Source: JALHNF01 sp031972295
GTDB taxonomy: Bacteria > Patescibacteriota > Minisyncoccia > Phycocordibacterales > UBA5272
Length of the DNA: 40,029 nucleotides
NCBI GenBank assembly: GCA_031972295.1
Contig: DALYEZ010000006.1
Span: 1 to 40,029, forward strand
Direction: 5' to 3'
The notes under the pieces were generated by a model. That model searched no databases. It saw only the letters and a program-made list of their open reading frames with translations, and was not told the DNA's origin. The position numbers were made by a program, and so were the translations under genes. Shown piece after piece: positions 23,676 to 30,922 of the stretch. The first letter of the stretch is position 1. Each line of letters begins with the position of its first letter.

Positions 23676-24376
23676 CCGTACAATCTAAAGAAGGAAAACA
23701 GCTTGGGTATATTGAAGATGTTTCTTTTTTACCCGGCACTATTTCGCTTCTTGTAGGAAAGAATGGTTCAGGAAAAACATCCTTTCTCCACGGACTCTTT
23801 TTACACCCAAGTATTGTGTGTGGTGATAGAGACATTTCTTTGGATCAAGACAGCATATCCAAAAATTCTCTTTTAGATATGTACGCAAAAGGGTTGCACT
23901 ATGTACCACAGCACCTCATTCCACTTCCTGGAGTATCTTTCATTTCCTTTCTACATACCGCATACGAGATAAAGTTTGCTGAAAAGATTCCACTACCTAT
24001 GTTTATTGAGAAAGTAAAAAAGATATCTATTCAGTATGGTTTACCCCAGTGCTTAATAGAAAAAAATGTTCACGAGAATCTCTCTGGTGGCGAGCGAAAG
24101 ATGCAGGAACTTATCCAAACTGTTGTTTTGAAACCAAAATATCTCTTTCTTGATGAAATAGATGCTGGACTTGATAGGGATGCAAAAATTATTTTGGGAA
24201 AAGTTCTAAATACTTTGAAAGTAGAAGGAGTGGGAATCATACTTGTGAGCCACTCGTTTGAATTTACGGAATTGCTTACTCTCGACACAGTTTATTTGAT
24301 GGATAATGGAAAAATTGTTCGCACTGGTGGACTTGAAATACTTCAAGATATAAAAAAAGATGGGTTTAGTGAATGA
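23654..24376 (+). CDS. sufC: SUF ATPase SufC
   Basis: 240 residues. ABC-type ATPase of SufBCD. Walker A GKNGSGKT at 35-42, Q-loop around YVPQHLIPLPG, signature LSGGE at 143-147, Walker B YLFLDEIDAGLD at 163-174 (typical SufC reads DE.DSGLD), H-loop LVSHSFEF. The frame is open back to 23609, but MFSIAKLAV at 23654 fits the family start; it overlaps sufU by 22 nt. Confidence 0.92.
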   Translation: MFSIAKLAVQSKEGKQLGYIEDVSFLPGTISLLVGKNGSGKTSFLHGLFLHPSIVCGDRDISLDQDSISKNSLLDMYAKGLHYVPQHLIPLPGVSFISFLHTAYEIKFAEKIPLPMFIEKVKKISIQYGLPQCLIEKNVHENLSGGERKMQELIQTVVLKPKYLFLDEIDAGLDRDAKIILGKVLNTLKVEGVGIILVSHSFEFTELLTLDTVYLMDNGKIVRTGGLEILQDIKKDGFSE

Positions 24377-24379
24377 TAT

Positions 24380-24700
24380 ATGTACACTGAAGAAAAATTA
24401 CATGAAGCATTAGATGAAGTTATAGATCCAGAGCTTGGTATCGGTGTGTATTCTCTTGGGCTCATCTATAAGACCGTGGTACACTTGAATAGTAAAAACG
24501 GAGACGATAAGTTTGGTTTGCCAGAATGGACAGAAGTGACGATGACATTAACATCACCTTTTTGTCCCTACGCAGATGCAATTTTGGAACAAGTTGAAAG
24601 TGCTGTTACATTAAGTGGTTTCGGCACACCAAAAATAACACTTACTTTTGATCCTCCGTGGCAGGCGCCTGAACATTTAAGACTCGCGCTTGGGGTATAG
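24380..24700 (+). CDS. sufT: SufT / MIP18-family (DUF59) protein
   Basis: 106 residues. LHEALDEVIDPELGIGVYSLGLIY is the DUF59 signature (split over residues about 7-30), then VTMTLTSPFCPYADAI with the conserved Cys, and LTFDPPWQAPEHL. It helps deliver Fe-S clusters to target proteins. 3 nt after sufC; last gene of the SUF set. Confidence 0.88.
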   Translation: MYTEEKLHEALDEVIDPELGIGVYSLGLIYKTVVHLNSKNGDDKFGLPEWTEVTMTLTSPFCPYADAILEQVESAVTLSGFGTPKITLTFDPPWQAPEHLRLALGV

Positions 24701-24710
24701 GATTTGATAC

Positions 24711-25559
24711 ATGCAAGTAGAAAAAATAATTGAAAAGTATACAGACGATACGCACGCAATTCTTTTGTGTGATGAAAAAGGTGCGGTACTTCACTATTCG
24801 TCGCATGCAAAACAGCTCATACACACACTTGGGTTTTCAACACCTCAGCAGTTTCTTCCTGATGACCATCTCGCATTTGCTCACAAAGTCGCTGAGGATG
24901 CTCGTCGCTCCCGCAACCCCCATCCACTCGTTGTTGATGAGGTAAAACGCAACGGTACCTGTATTGAATACACCTATACTACAAAGCTCAATTACGTTGT
25001 CGTTGAGTGTCACGATGTTACTGAAGCTCGCAAAAAAGAAGAAGAGTTGGTACAGCGAGCACTCTATGACCAAGTAACGGGTATTCCAAACAGAATGTAT
25101 TTCTTAGAGGAAATAGAGAAAGAAATAGTTAAGGCTGAAAATGATAGTACGTATATATTTGGAATGACGTTTTTGGATTTGAATGACTTTAAGCAAATGA
25201 ACGATTTACATGGTCATGGCTTTGGTGATGAGTACTTAAAGACATTTGCAAAACTGCTTACTCAGGCTGTTGGTGAGGAACACGCTACGTTTCGATATGC
25301 TGGAGATGAATTCATTGTTATTACACGTAATACCAGATCGTATGAAAAAATGTCTTTAGTATTAAAACGTATTGCTAGTCTTGGTGAAGAACCATATACA
25401 ATTGAGGATAAAATAATTTCTTTTGCCGCAAGTGTCGGAAGTGTTTTGTATCGTAAAGGCATGACCGCAAAGGATATGCTCGACGCGTCAGACAAAGCAA
25501 TGTATGAAAGTAAGAAGCGTAAAAACGTAGAGGCATTTCCATACACGTTTGCTGCTTAG
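24711..25559 (+). CDS. PAS-like sensor with GGDEF (diguanylate cyclase) domain
   Basis: 282 residues, no membrane segment, so cytoplasmic. Residues about 5-105 look like a PAS-type sensor (DEKGAVLHYSSHAKQLIHTLGF, ending in the CHDVTEARKKEEEL linker typical of PAS-GGDEF proteins). The GGDEF domain has YDQVTGIPNRMYFLEEIE, the Mg-binding LDLNDFKQMNDLHGHGFGDEYL block and the signature as AGDEF (197-201), an accepted active variant. No RxxD inhibitory site is seen five residues upstream. It should make c-di-GMP. It begins 10 nt after sufT and may be read through from it. No EAL/HD-GYP or PilZ gene is in the window. Confidence 0.9.
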   Translation: MQVEKIIEKYTDDTHAILLCDEKGAVLHYSSHAKQLIHTLGFSTPQQFLPDDHLAFAHKVAEDARRSRNPHPLVVDEVKRNGTCIEYTYTTKLNYVVVECHDVTEARKKEEELVQRALYDQVTGIPNRMYFLEEIEKEIVKAENDSTYIFGMTFLDLNDFKQMNDLHGHGFGDEYLKTFAKLLTQAVGEEHATFRYAGDEFIVITRNTRSYEKMSLVLKRIASLGEEPYTIEDKIISFAASVGSVLYRKGMTAKDMLDASDKAMYESKKRKNVEAFPYTFAA

Positions 25560-25584
25560 GTAGGATGGTATTTTTTAGACATAC

Positions 25585-25614
25585 AAAAAACTCGAGGGAA
25601 GGCTCGAGTTTTCT
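25585..25614. terminator. Bidirectional terminator between GGDEF and Dsb genes
   Basis: AAAAACTCGAG-GGAAGG-CTCGAGTTTT; A and T runs on both sides serve the two convergent genes. Confidence 0.85.
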
Positions 25615-25668
25615 GTTATGCATTCATTATACCAGAGAAGGTACCTCTTTGTGAAGAGTTATGCACAT

Positions 25669-26385
25669 TTAACTTTTGAGTGGTTGATTTTTGAAAATGT
25701 AATCAATCATTTTCCAGAACGCATCATTACCACCAATTTCAGCTGCACACTCTGCGGCATACGCGTACGGTTTTGCATCTGGATGAAAGTCGAGTGGGAA
25801 GTGTCGATGTACCCATTTTATTTTTCCTGCGTATTCTTTCATAATCGTTTCTTGTGTTGTGTGGAAGCGAATACAAAATGGACATTCAAGATCTGAGTAT
25901 TCAATAATAGTAATAGGAGCAGTTGATGCACCAAGCACATGGTCTTGTGCATTAATTGGAGCGAGAGTTACTTGTGCGTCACTACTTGCTTTGCCTGCGA
26001 TTGCATTTTCAATGATTGCTCGTACGGCTTCAATAGGTTGTGCACCATTGATGCGATATTGTGTACCATTTGTTCCAATAACAAATGAAGACGGCGTTCC
26101 GCTTACCCCTGCTATTTGTCCAGCTTGAATATCAGATGTAACACGCGCTTCGTATTTGTTATCCGCGAGACATTGCTCGAACTTCTTTTTATTTAGATCA
26201 AGGGCTGCAATAGCTTTTGTCCATCCTGGGCCTCCTGCTGCGGATGAGGAGCCATTGTTTGCCATAAGTCCGAAGAATAATCCTAAGGCAATGATGATAC
26301 TTCCTAATAATATCGCCATCTGTGTGGTCAAAATACCTTTTGGAGCTGGGATATTTTGAATTGGTTGAGATTCGTTGATATTCAT
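25669..26385 (-). CDS. Membrane-anchored DsbA-like protein, permuted domain order
   Basis: 238 residues. One membrane helix (about 20-41), then a Ser/Gly linker. Next comes what is normally the C-terminal half of a DsbA/DsbG-like domain: LDLNKKKFEQCLADNKYEARV helix, and the cis-Pro loop VSGTPSSFVIGTNG (P98) with INGAQPIEAVRAIIENAI. Only after it comes the usual N-terminal half: HVLGASTAPITIIEYSDLECPFCIRFH with the redox CPFC at 168-171, HRHFPLDFHPDA, AAECAAEIGGNDAFWKMIDYIF, ending KNQPLKS. All parts of one domain are present, in swapped order. The start is the ATG at 26385: a TGA-TATTAT box ends 9 nt before it. Confidence 0.85.
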   Translation of the reverse strand: MNINESQPIQNIPAPKGILTTQMAILLGSIIIALGLFFGLMANNGSSSAAGGPGWTKAIAALDLNKKKFEQCLADNKYEARVTSDIQAGQIAGVSGTPSSFVIGTNGTQYRINGAQPIEAVRAIIENAIAGKASSDAQVTLAPINAQDHVLGASTAPITIIEYSDLECPFCIRFHTTQETIMKEYAGKIKWVHRHFPLDFHPDAKPYAYAAECAAEIGGNDAFWKMIDYIFKNQPLKS

Positions 26386-26394
26386 ATGTATCAA

Positions 26395-26400
26395 ATAATA
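26395..26400 (-). promoter_or_regulatory. TGA-TATTAT -10 box of the DsbA-like gene
   Basis: On the minus strand it ends 9 nt before the ATG at 26385; leaderless or nearly so. Confidence 0.45.
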
Positions 26401-26432
26401 TCATATTCGTAGCGTGAGTGCAGAATACGGTA

Positions 26433-26438
26433 TATACT
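26433..26438 (+). promoter_or_regulatory. TATACT -10 box of the SIMPL gene
   Basis: It ends 9 nt before the ATG at 26448. Confidence 0.5.
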
Positions 26439-26447
26439 TTATTGCAT

Positions 26448-27218
26448 ATGTTTTCTTATCTTAAAAGTACTCCAGTTGTTGCGGCAACTATCATAGGTTC
26501 TGCTGCGCTTTTACTTGCTGTCATTCTCGGATTCAATGGTCTTCAGTCCCTCCGGTCGCTTGATAAAACAATTTCTGTTACTGGTTCAGCAGATAAGATT
26601 GTGGAGTCAGACTCTGCGAAGTGGTCGCTTACAATTAGTCGTTCTGTGCAATCAGATGAACTCAAACAAGGAAACGCAACGTTACAAACCGACGTAAAGA
26701 AGGTGATTGATTTCTTGGCAACAAAAGGAGTGACAGGAAAGTCAGTTGAACGTGCACCTACAGAAACACAAATTGTTTGTTTTAATGCAACAGATGCAAA
26801 CTACGATCGTTTCGGGAATCGCATCTGTGCAAGCGGCGGTTCATACTCGCTTTCTTCTCGCATTGTAGTGAACACTGAGATGGCAAAAGAAATCGCTGAT
26901 GTAAGCCAACAAACAACAGAATATGCGCTCTCACAAGGTATCACGGTTGTAAATTCAAATGTTGAATATTTCTACAACAAACTTTCAGACTTACGAGTGG
27001 AACTTTTGGGAGCGGCAACAGAAAACGCAAAACTTCGTGCTGAGCAAATTGCCAAGAGTACAGGGAAAAAATTAGGATCGCTTCAGAGTGCATCTATGGG
27101 AGTATTCCAAGTGACATCGAGACAGTCGGTAGATTTTTCTGACTACGGTTCGTACGATACTTCTACGTTTGAGAAAAAGGTGACTGCAATTGTTCGTACT
27201 GCATTTTCGCTTCGATAA
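26448..27218 (+). CDS. SIMPL-domain (DUF541) protein
   Basis: 256 residues. N-terminal membrane segment (about 9-30, PVVAATIIGSAALLLAVIL), then ISVTGSADKIVESDSAKWSLTISR, the typical start of the SIMPL fold in which two BON-like lobes are found, QGITVVNSNVEYFYNKLSDLR, and AAATENAKLRAEQIA-like helix (LGAATENAKLRAEQIAKSTG) before the last strands. Outer-face oligomeric protein; role unclear, linked in other bacteria to membrane or oxidative stress. Two Cys (in QIVCFNATDAN and NRICASGG) may form a disulfide, which fits the divergent Dsb-like gene. It is followed by a small membrane gene 8 nt later. Confidence 0.88.
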   Translation: MFSYLKSTPVVAATIIGSAALLLAVILGFNGLQSLRSLDKTISVTGSADKIVESDSAKWSLTISRSVQSDELKQGNATLQTDVKKVIDFLATKGVTGKSVERAPTETQIVCFNATDANYDRFGNRICASGGSYSLSSRIVVNTEMAKEIADVSQQTTEYALSQGITVVNSNVEYFYNKLSDLRVELLGAATENAKLRAEQIAKSTGKKLGSLQSASMGVFQVTSRQSVDFSDYGSYDTSTFEKKVTAIVRTAFSLR

Positions 27219-27226
27219 ATTTGACG

Positions 27227-27568
27227 ATGGATTCTACGGAGCAAAAACTACATACACTTCGCGCCGAACAAGAGGTGTTGTCGCGCAGACTTTCTTTTCT
27301 GTCGTTTGAAACTATTTTCATCTTTGGTGTACCAGCCGTACTTGGGTATTTCACAGGCATGTATTTGGAAAATAGGGGAGTTGTAAAACTTCTTGCTTAT
27401 ATTGCACCACTTCTTCTTACTTTTGTTTTTTCTTGGGTTATTCTTCTGCGTAAGCTAAAAAGTATTACCCAAAGGGTGAAAGATGTGGAGGCAGAAATTA
27501 AGCGACTTGCGCCACCAAAGAAAGAGGAGAATGAGGAGGAGCAAGAGGAAAAAGAGGATTTGAAATAG
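27227..27568 (+). CDS. Small membrane protein with acidic coiled-coil tail
   Basis: 113 residues from the ATG at 27227 (an in-frame TTG lies 6 nt earlier). An N-terminal amphipathic helix, two membrane helices (about 28-46 and 56-73), then a charged helix ending in an almost pure Glu/Lys tail (KKEENEEEQEEKEDLK). No family recognised. Probably co-transcribed with the SIMPL gene. The promoter of tRNA-Asn lies across its stop codon. Confidence 0.65.
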   Translation: MDSTEQKLHTLRAEQEVLSRRLSFLSFETIFIFGVPAVLGYFTGMYLENRGVVKLLAYIAPLLLTFVFSWVILLRKLKSITQRVKDVEAEIKRLAPPKKEENEEEQEEKEDLK

Positions 27569-27588
27569 AAAAGGAAAAGTGGTAGTAT
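27560..27588 (+). promoter_or_regulatory. Promoter of tRNA-Asn
   Basis: TTGAAA at 27560-27565, 17-nt spacer, TGG-extended TAGTAT at 27583-27588; it starts inside the preceding gene. Confidence 0.65.
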
Positions 27589-27634
27589 CCTTTATATTCT
27601 GTATGGCTTGAAAGAGTCTTATCGAATTGAATAT

Positions 27635-27706
27635 TCCGTGGTAGCTCAGCGGTAGAGCAGTTCCCTGTTAAGGAATTGGTCGTAGGTTCGATCCCTACCC
27701 ACGGAG
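27635..27706 (+). tRNA. tRNA-Asn (anticodon GTT)
   Basis: Acceptor TCCGTGG pairs with CCACGGA; D-arm GCTC-AGCGGTA-GAGC; anticodon loop CTGTTAA gives GTT; T-arm GTAGG-TTCGATC-CCTAC; discriminator G. CCA is not encoded. It marks the left edge of the accessory region; I found no second copy of its 3' end in the window. Confidence 0.96.
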
Positions 27707-27716
27707 CAAAAATAGA

Positions 27717-27787
27717 CGATTTCAAGTAATCGTGGTACGAATGGGCACAAGGTTTTCCTCCGCCTTTGTAAAAGGAGGTGCTCATTC
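27717..27787 (+). promoter_or_regulatory. Folded leader before the deoxyribosyltransferase-like gene
   Basis: Two stem-loops: CGATT-TCAAGT-AATCG (27717-27732) and a 10-bp stem (27739-27748 with 27778-27787, one G-T pair) that encloses CTCC/GGAG. The second stem buries a perfect anti-SD match, AAAGGAGGTG (27771-27780), which lies about 22 nt before the ATG and is too far to serve it directly. It could be an attenuator or translational control element. Confidence 0.45.
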
Positions 27788-27802
27788 ACAAAGGGGTTCA
27801 AG

Positions 27803-28459
27803 ATGCCTATCTATATACCGAAAGAAATCATACCGCTTAGGCCAACAATGTTCTCACCTCTGCTTTTCCTTGCTGGCCCCATTCGTGGCGGCAATGACTG
27901 GCAGTCGCAGATGGCTCAGCACATTCTCGATCAAGAGCCGACTGCGCAAATTACTTGTCCATCGCGGTGGGATAGTCACCACCGATTGGCGAACTTTTTC
28001 TATCAGCCGTTCTGCCAGGCTCCAAACCGACAGCTCGTATGGGAGCGTCACTATCTCAAGCAAGCTGGACTTGAGCCAAATGTGCCCGGGTGTATCATCT
28101 TCTGGCTTGGCTGCGAGAGTGATACCAACCCGCATCCAGGACCGGAACCGTATGCCATGGACACTCGACGGGAGATTGGAAAGTTCACCGCCTTTGCGGA
28201 GATGATGAATGTTCGCATGGTGGTTGGTGGTGATCGTGGTTTCCATGGGCTCGACGTCATTCTTTTCGAGTTGGGCGAGGCATACGGAAAACCGTTTCCA
28301 TTCTACGAGACCATGGTGGATGTTGCCACAAACGCTATTCTGACTGCGCGGATGTGTAACACGACATCTCAACAGTGTACCCCAGAAGATTTGGGGAGCA
28401 ACGCCGGTGTCCGCTGTGATGTACGCAGAGGACCATGTGCTTGCGGAGCTTTCCATTGA
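27803..28459 (+). CDS. Nucleoside 2-deoxyribosyltransferase-like protein
   Basis: 218 residues. LFLAGPIRGGNDWQ at 21-34 is the family's base-binding N-terminus; CPSRWD, then W-E-R-H-Y (80-84), GCIIFWLGC at 96-104, and TRREIGKF with the likely catalytic Glu124 follow the order seen in deoxyribosyltransferases and related base-processing enzymes. They swap or remove nucleobases from (deoxy)nucleosides. The last 35 residues are Cys-rich (six Cys) and unusual. AAGGGG lies 6 nt before the ATG. G+C and codon use are higher than in the flanks, suggesting transfer. It ends before two strong hairpins. Confidence 0.75.
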   Translation: MPIYIPKEIIPLRPTMFSPLLFLAGPIRGGNDWQSQMAQHILDQEPTAQITCPSRWDSHHRLANFFYQPFCQAPNRQLVWERHYLKQAGLEPNVPGCIIFWLGCESDTNPHPGPEPYAMDTRREIGKFTAFAEMMNVRMVVGGDRGFHGLDVILFELGEAYGKPFPFYETMVDVATNAILTARMCNTTSQQCTPEDLGSNAGVRCDVRRGPCACGAFH

Positions 28460-28471
28460 AGACACCCGAAA

Positions 28472-28540
28472 GGGGAGAGTGAATTGGTTCACTCTCCCCA
28501 ACGATATTCCGAACACAAGTTGTGTTTCGGGATTTTTTTA
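28472..28540 (+). terminator. Two hairpins, second a terminator
   Basis: First: GGGGAGAGTGAA-TTGG-TTCACTCTCCCC (28472-28499), a perfect 12-bp stem without a T tract. Second: CCGAACACAA facing TTGTGTTTCGG with a one-base bulge (28509-28530), followed by GATTTTTTTATTT, a typical terminator. Confidence 0.85.
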
Positions 28541-28564
28541 TTTCTCACTTTTTAATATCTCATC

Positions 28565-28589
28565 TCGAACTTCACTCCACATTTGGAGC
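28565..28589 (+). repeat. Cassette-boundary repeat R1
   Basis: Core CGAACTTCACTCC then ACATTTGGAGC; an AT-rich AATATCTC block precedes. It differs from the consensus at a few inner positions. First of five. Confidence 0.85.
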
Positions 28590-28673
28590 CAAAAGATTGA
28601 CGTGAAAGATGAATATAAAGATAAAGTTTTTTACTTTGTTGCGTTTCCATCAAAAAAAGAGCAAACTTTACCG

Positions 28674-29483
28674 ATGAATAAAAATTACGTTATTACAGGA
28701 CTCAGCGTCGTTCTATTGGTAACTGTGGGCTATTTTATTTACATCAAACAACAGTCTCTAGCAGACATGAATAATAAGATTCCTGCCGGAACATCAACAT
28801 TATCTGAGGCTTCTACTCAAACACCTCAGTCAATTTTTGATCTTGTTCATGATGATGTTTTGTTGGCGCAAATCAGTAATCAGGATCTGTCATTCCTGTG
28901 TAAACAAGTAATTAGTTATTATCCATACTATTTTAATAACCACAAAGTTTGTTCATCAGATCCAAAAAATCCACTTCCAAAACCAACATCTTTGGAAGAC
29001 CATGAAGAAACTGAAATAAAAGCTAAAAAGATTGAGATCTCTGAAATTATTTCAAAAATAGATACATATGATGGGTTCTATGACGTGGTAATTAGATATT
29101 GGATCGGCCCGGTGGAAAGTGATCTAAGTTGTACAGGCAGGGCATGTTCTGGTTATGAAGTCGCTGTTATTAAAATGAATAGCACTAGTCTTTACCCTAT
29201 AGCGCTCTCTAATGTGGGTATCTTTGATTTATGTGATCTGAAATACAGTACTGAACGTAATAATAAAAGTGATATGACTGATTATACTTTTGTCATGAAT
29301 TTTAATCGGTCTCGACAGACTGAACGTTGTTTTTTGGGAGATACTGACGTGTATCCGATTCGTCTAAAAAGCACTTTCAAGAATCACGTTCTTACTGACA
29401 GATATTACGAATACAAAAACACAGAAGGGGTTGTGGTTACTTCAAAAAACGAGCCATCTTCATCTGATGTCTTTGTAGACTAA
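28674..29483 (+). CDS. Membrane-anchored protein, unknown (cassette 1)
   Basis: 269 residues from the ATG at 28674; the open frame runs much further upstream through the terminator and repeat R1, which cannot be coding. One N-terminal membrane helix (about 5-22, VITGLSVVLLVTVGYFIYI), a Ser/Thr/Gln linker, then an extracytoplasmic domain with six Cys (among them FLCKQ, KVCSS, SCTGRACSG, RCFLG). No family recognised. Its low G+C contrasts with the preceding gene. It lies alone between repeats R1 and R2. Confidence 0.65.
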   Translation: MNKNYVITGLSVVLLVTVGYFIYIKQQSLADMNNKIPAGTSTLSEASTQTPQSIFDLVHDDVLLAQISNQDLSFLCKQVISYYPYYFNNHKVCSSDPKNPLPKPTSLEDHEETEIKAKKIEISEIISKIDTYDGFYDVVIRYWIGPVESDLSCTGRACSGYEVAVIKMNSTSLYPIALSNVGIFDLCDLKYSTERNNKSDMTDYTFVMNFNRSRQTERCFLGDTDVYPIRLKSTFKNHVLTDRYYEYKNTEGVVVTSKNEPSSSDVFVD

Positions 29484-29522
29484 ACAGCTAAGGCTATATA
29501 TTTTACTTTTTATAATCACCAC

Positions 29523-29547
29523 CCGAACCTCAGCCCACATTTGGAGC
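29523..29547 (+). repeat. Cassette-boundary repeat R2
   Basis: CCGAACCTCAGCCC then ACATTTGGAGC, 39 nt after the previous stop. Followed by a GGATTAC/GTAATCC stem-loop (29555-29581) and then the next gene's -10 box. Confidence 0.88.
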
Positions 29548-29590
29548 ATCGATAGGATTACATGGGATGTCTTGGTAATCCTAAAAAAGA

Positions 29591-29596
29591 TATAAT
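29591..29596 (+). promoter_or_regulatory. TATAAT -10 box of cassette 2
   Basis: A consensus hexamer ending 6 nt before the GTG at 29603; leaderless. Confidence 0.6.
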
Positions 29597-29602
29597 GATT
29601 TG

Positions 29603-30109
29603 GTGATTACAAAAACTACATTCGTAATAGGCGCAAACGGCGTCGGTAAAACTACAGTTATGAGCGAAGTTAAAAAACTTCTTTCAGGAGGTGATTTTGA
29701 ACTGCATGATTTCGATGAGAGAGGTGTTCCTGATAATGCAGACAAAGTGTGGCGCATGGGCGAAACCCAACACTGGATTTCAGTTGGAAAAGAGAATCGA
29801 GAGAAAGGTGTTTCTACTATTGTTTTTGGATTTGCAAAACCAGAAGAAATTGGTAAAGAAGTAGAAATTATCCTACTAGACGCAAATGAGAGAACTATAG
29901 AAGAAAGAATTAAGAGTCGTTATCTTAAAGAAGGGTCACTTCAGGAACTTACTCGTACGACAGGGAAGACTCTCGAAAAGTTCATTACTGATAACGTGTA
30001 TGTTTCTTCTTTGTTAAGAAAGAGCTGCGATGTCCTTGGTTGTAAAATTGTCTCTACAGACGAAAAGGCTCCAGAGAGTATTGCGGCTGAGATTTTAAGC
30101 ATTGTTTAG
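29603..30109 (+). CDS. P-loop kinase-like ATP-binding protein (cassette 2)
   Basis: 168 residues, GTG start (an in-frame TTG lies 3 nt earlier). Walker A GANGVGKTT directly after the first strand (TKTTFVIGANGVGKTT region), then HDFDERGVP, and VEIILLDANERTIEERIKSR, where a lid-type Arg-rich helix is expected in nucleotide or small-molecule kinases. No classical Walker B. Likely a small P-loop NTPase or kinase of the AAA_18/NMP-kinase type; the substrate is unknown. Sole gene between R2 and R3. Confidence 0.7.
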   Translation: MITKTTFVIGANGVGKTTVMSEVKKLLSGGDFELHDFDERGVPDNADKVWRMGETQHWISVGKENREKGVSTIVFGFAKPEEIGKEVEIILLDANERTIEERIKSRYLKEGSLQELTRTTGKTLEKFITDNVYVSSLLRKSCDVLGCKIVSTDEKAPESIAAEILSIV

Positions 30110-30118
30110 TATTGCTAG

Positions 30119-30143
30119 TCGAACACCATCCCACATTTGGAGC
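30119..30143 (+). repeat. Cassette-boundary repeat R3
   Basis: TCGAACACCATCCC then ACATTTGGAGC, 9 nt after the previous stop. A terminator follows. Confidence 0.88.
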
Positions 30144-30147
30144 CAGC

Positions 30148-30177
30148 AAAAACACCTAGGTAAATCTAGGTGTTTTT
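30148..30177. terminator. Terminator after R3
   Basis: AAAAACACCTAG-GTAAAT-CTAGGTGTTTTT; perfect and bidirectional. It lies after the repeat, so each unit seems to be repeat, hairpin, promoter, gene. Confidence 0.85.
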
Positions 30178-30211
30178 GTATACAAACTTGCAGAGTTCGA
30201 ACTTAACAACA

Positions 30212-30217
30212 TATACT
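30212..30217 (+). promoter_or_regulatory. TATACT -10 box of cassette 3
   Basis: It ends 6 nt before the ATG at 30224. Confidence 0.55.
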
Positions 30218-30223
30218 TTAGTG

Positions 30224-30820
30224 ATGGAACAAATAAGACAAACTCCCAGTACAGAGAAACTCCATAATACTAAATTTGAGTTATTAATTGGTGGTACATC
30301 GCTTACACCAATCGACTATGATTTAATTCCTGAAGATGTTGTAAAACATTTTGAAGCACAATCGAGTAAGTTTATTTTACCAGAACAGTATCAGACTAGA
30401 AACTTTAGTAAGCTTTATACATTTAATTACGTAAATGGAGATATTGGATATATAGCAGAACAAGATAAAGCATATGGCACTAACGGAGATACAGAGCGTC
30501 TTACCTATTTTGAAGATGTTCGTGACGGCACTAGGACTGGATACCTAGAACTACGATCTAGTCTTTCAAATAAAGATACATACTTTAAGGGTAAGCCGTT
30601 TGTTGGTTTTACTAGAACGTTGGACGGTTTTCAAAATGAAGGATTAGGAGAAAGACGATTAAGAGTAGCCAATGCATACTCTTTAGATAATTACGGAATC
30701 CCGTTAAACTCAGATACACTTATTGAAGAAACTGCAAAAAGAGTATGGCAACGCTTAGTTGAAAAAGGTGATGCTGAAAAGTATACGGAAGGTAAAAATG
30801 AACGGTATCGTTTTATCTAA
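30224..30820 (+). CDS. GNAT-like protein, tentative (cassette 3)
   Basis: 198 residues. The first 120 residues are not recognisable. The last part, GFQNEGLGERRLRVANAY with the following RVWQRLVEKGDAEKY, resembles the acetyl-CoA loop (Q/R-x-x-G-x-G/A) and the last helix of GNAT-like proteins, where 'IW..L...G.A' often occurs. No signal peptide. The start at 30224 is set by the -10 box. The lone gene between R3 and R4. The assignment is a guess from pattern only. Confidence 0.55.
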   Translation: MEQIRQTPSTEKLHNTKFELLIGGTSLTPIDYDLIPEDVVKHFEAQSSKFILPEQYQTRNFSKLYTFNYVNGDIGYIAEQDKAYGTNGDTERLTYFEDVRDGTRTGYLELRSSLSNKDTYFKGKPFVGFTRTLDGFQNEGLGERRLRVANAYSLDNYGIPLNSDTLIEETAKRVWQRLVEKGDAEKYTEGKNERYRFI

Positions 30821-30847
30821 AAACTAATTTTCCCCAGTAATTTCTAA

Positions 30848-30872
30848 GCGAACCTCATTCCACATTTGGAGC
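30848..30872 (+). repeat. Cassette-boundary repeat R4
   Basis: GCGAACCTCATTCC then ACATTTGGAGC, 27 nt after the previous stop. Followed by a TATCAAA/TTTGATA stem-loop (30890-30912). Confidence 0.88.
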
Positions 30873-30922
30873 AAAATAAAAAAACACTTTATCAAATTAT
30901 CTTAGTTTGATAGCATTAAAAT

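Noticed and set aside
27854..28516. 220-residue minus-strand ORF opposite the deoxyribosyltransferase-like gene
   Set aside because: The plus-strand product carries the family motifs (AGPIRGG, REIG) and a good RBS; the minus product shows no family pattern and starts inside the terminator.
28407..28673. Upstream extension of the cassette 1 protein
   Set aside because: The extension crosses two hairpins, the terminator and repeat R1; the membrane helix right after 28674 marks the true start.
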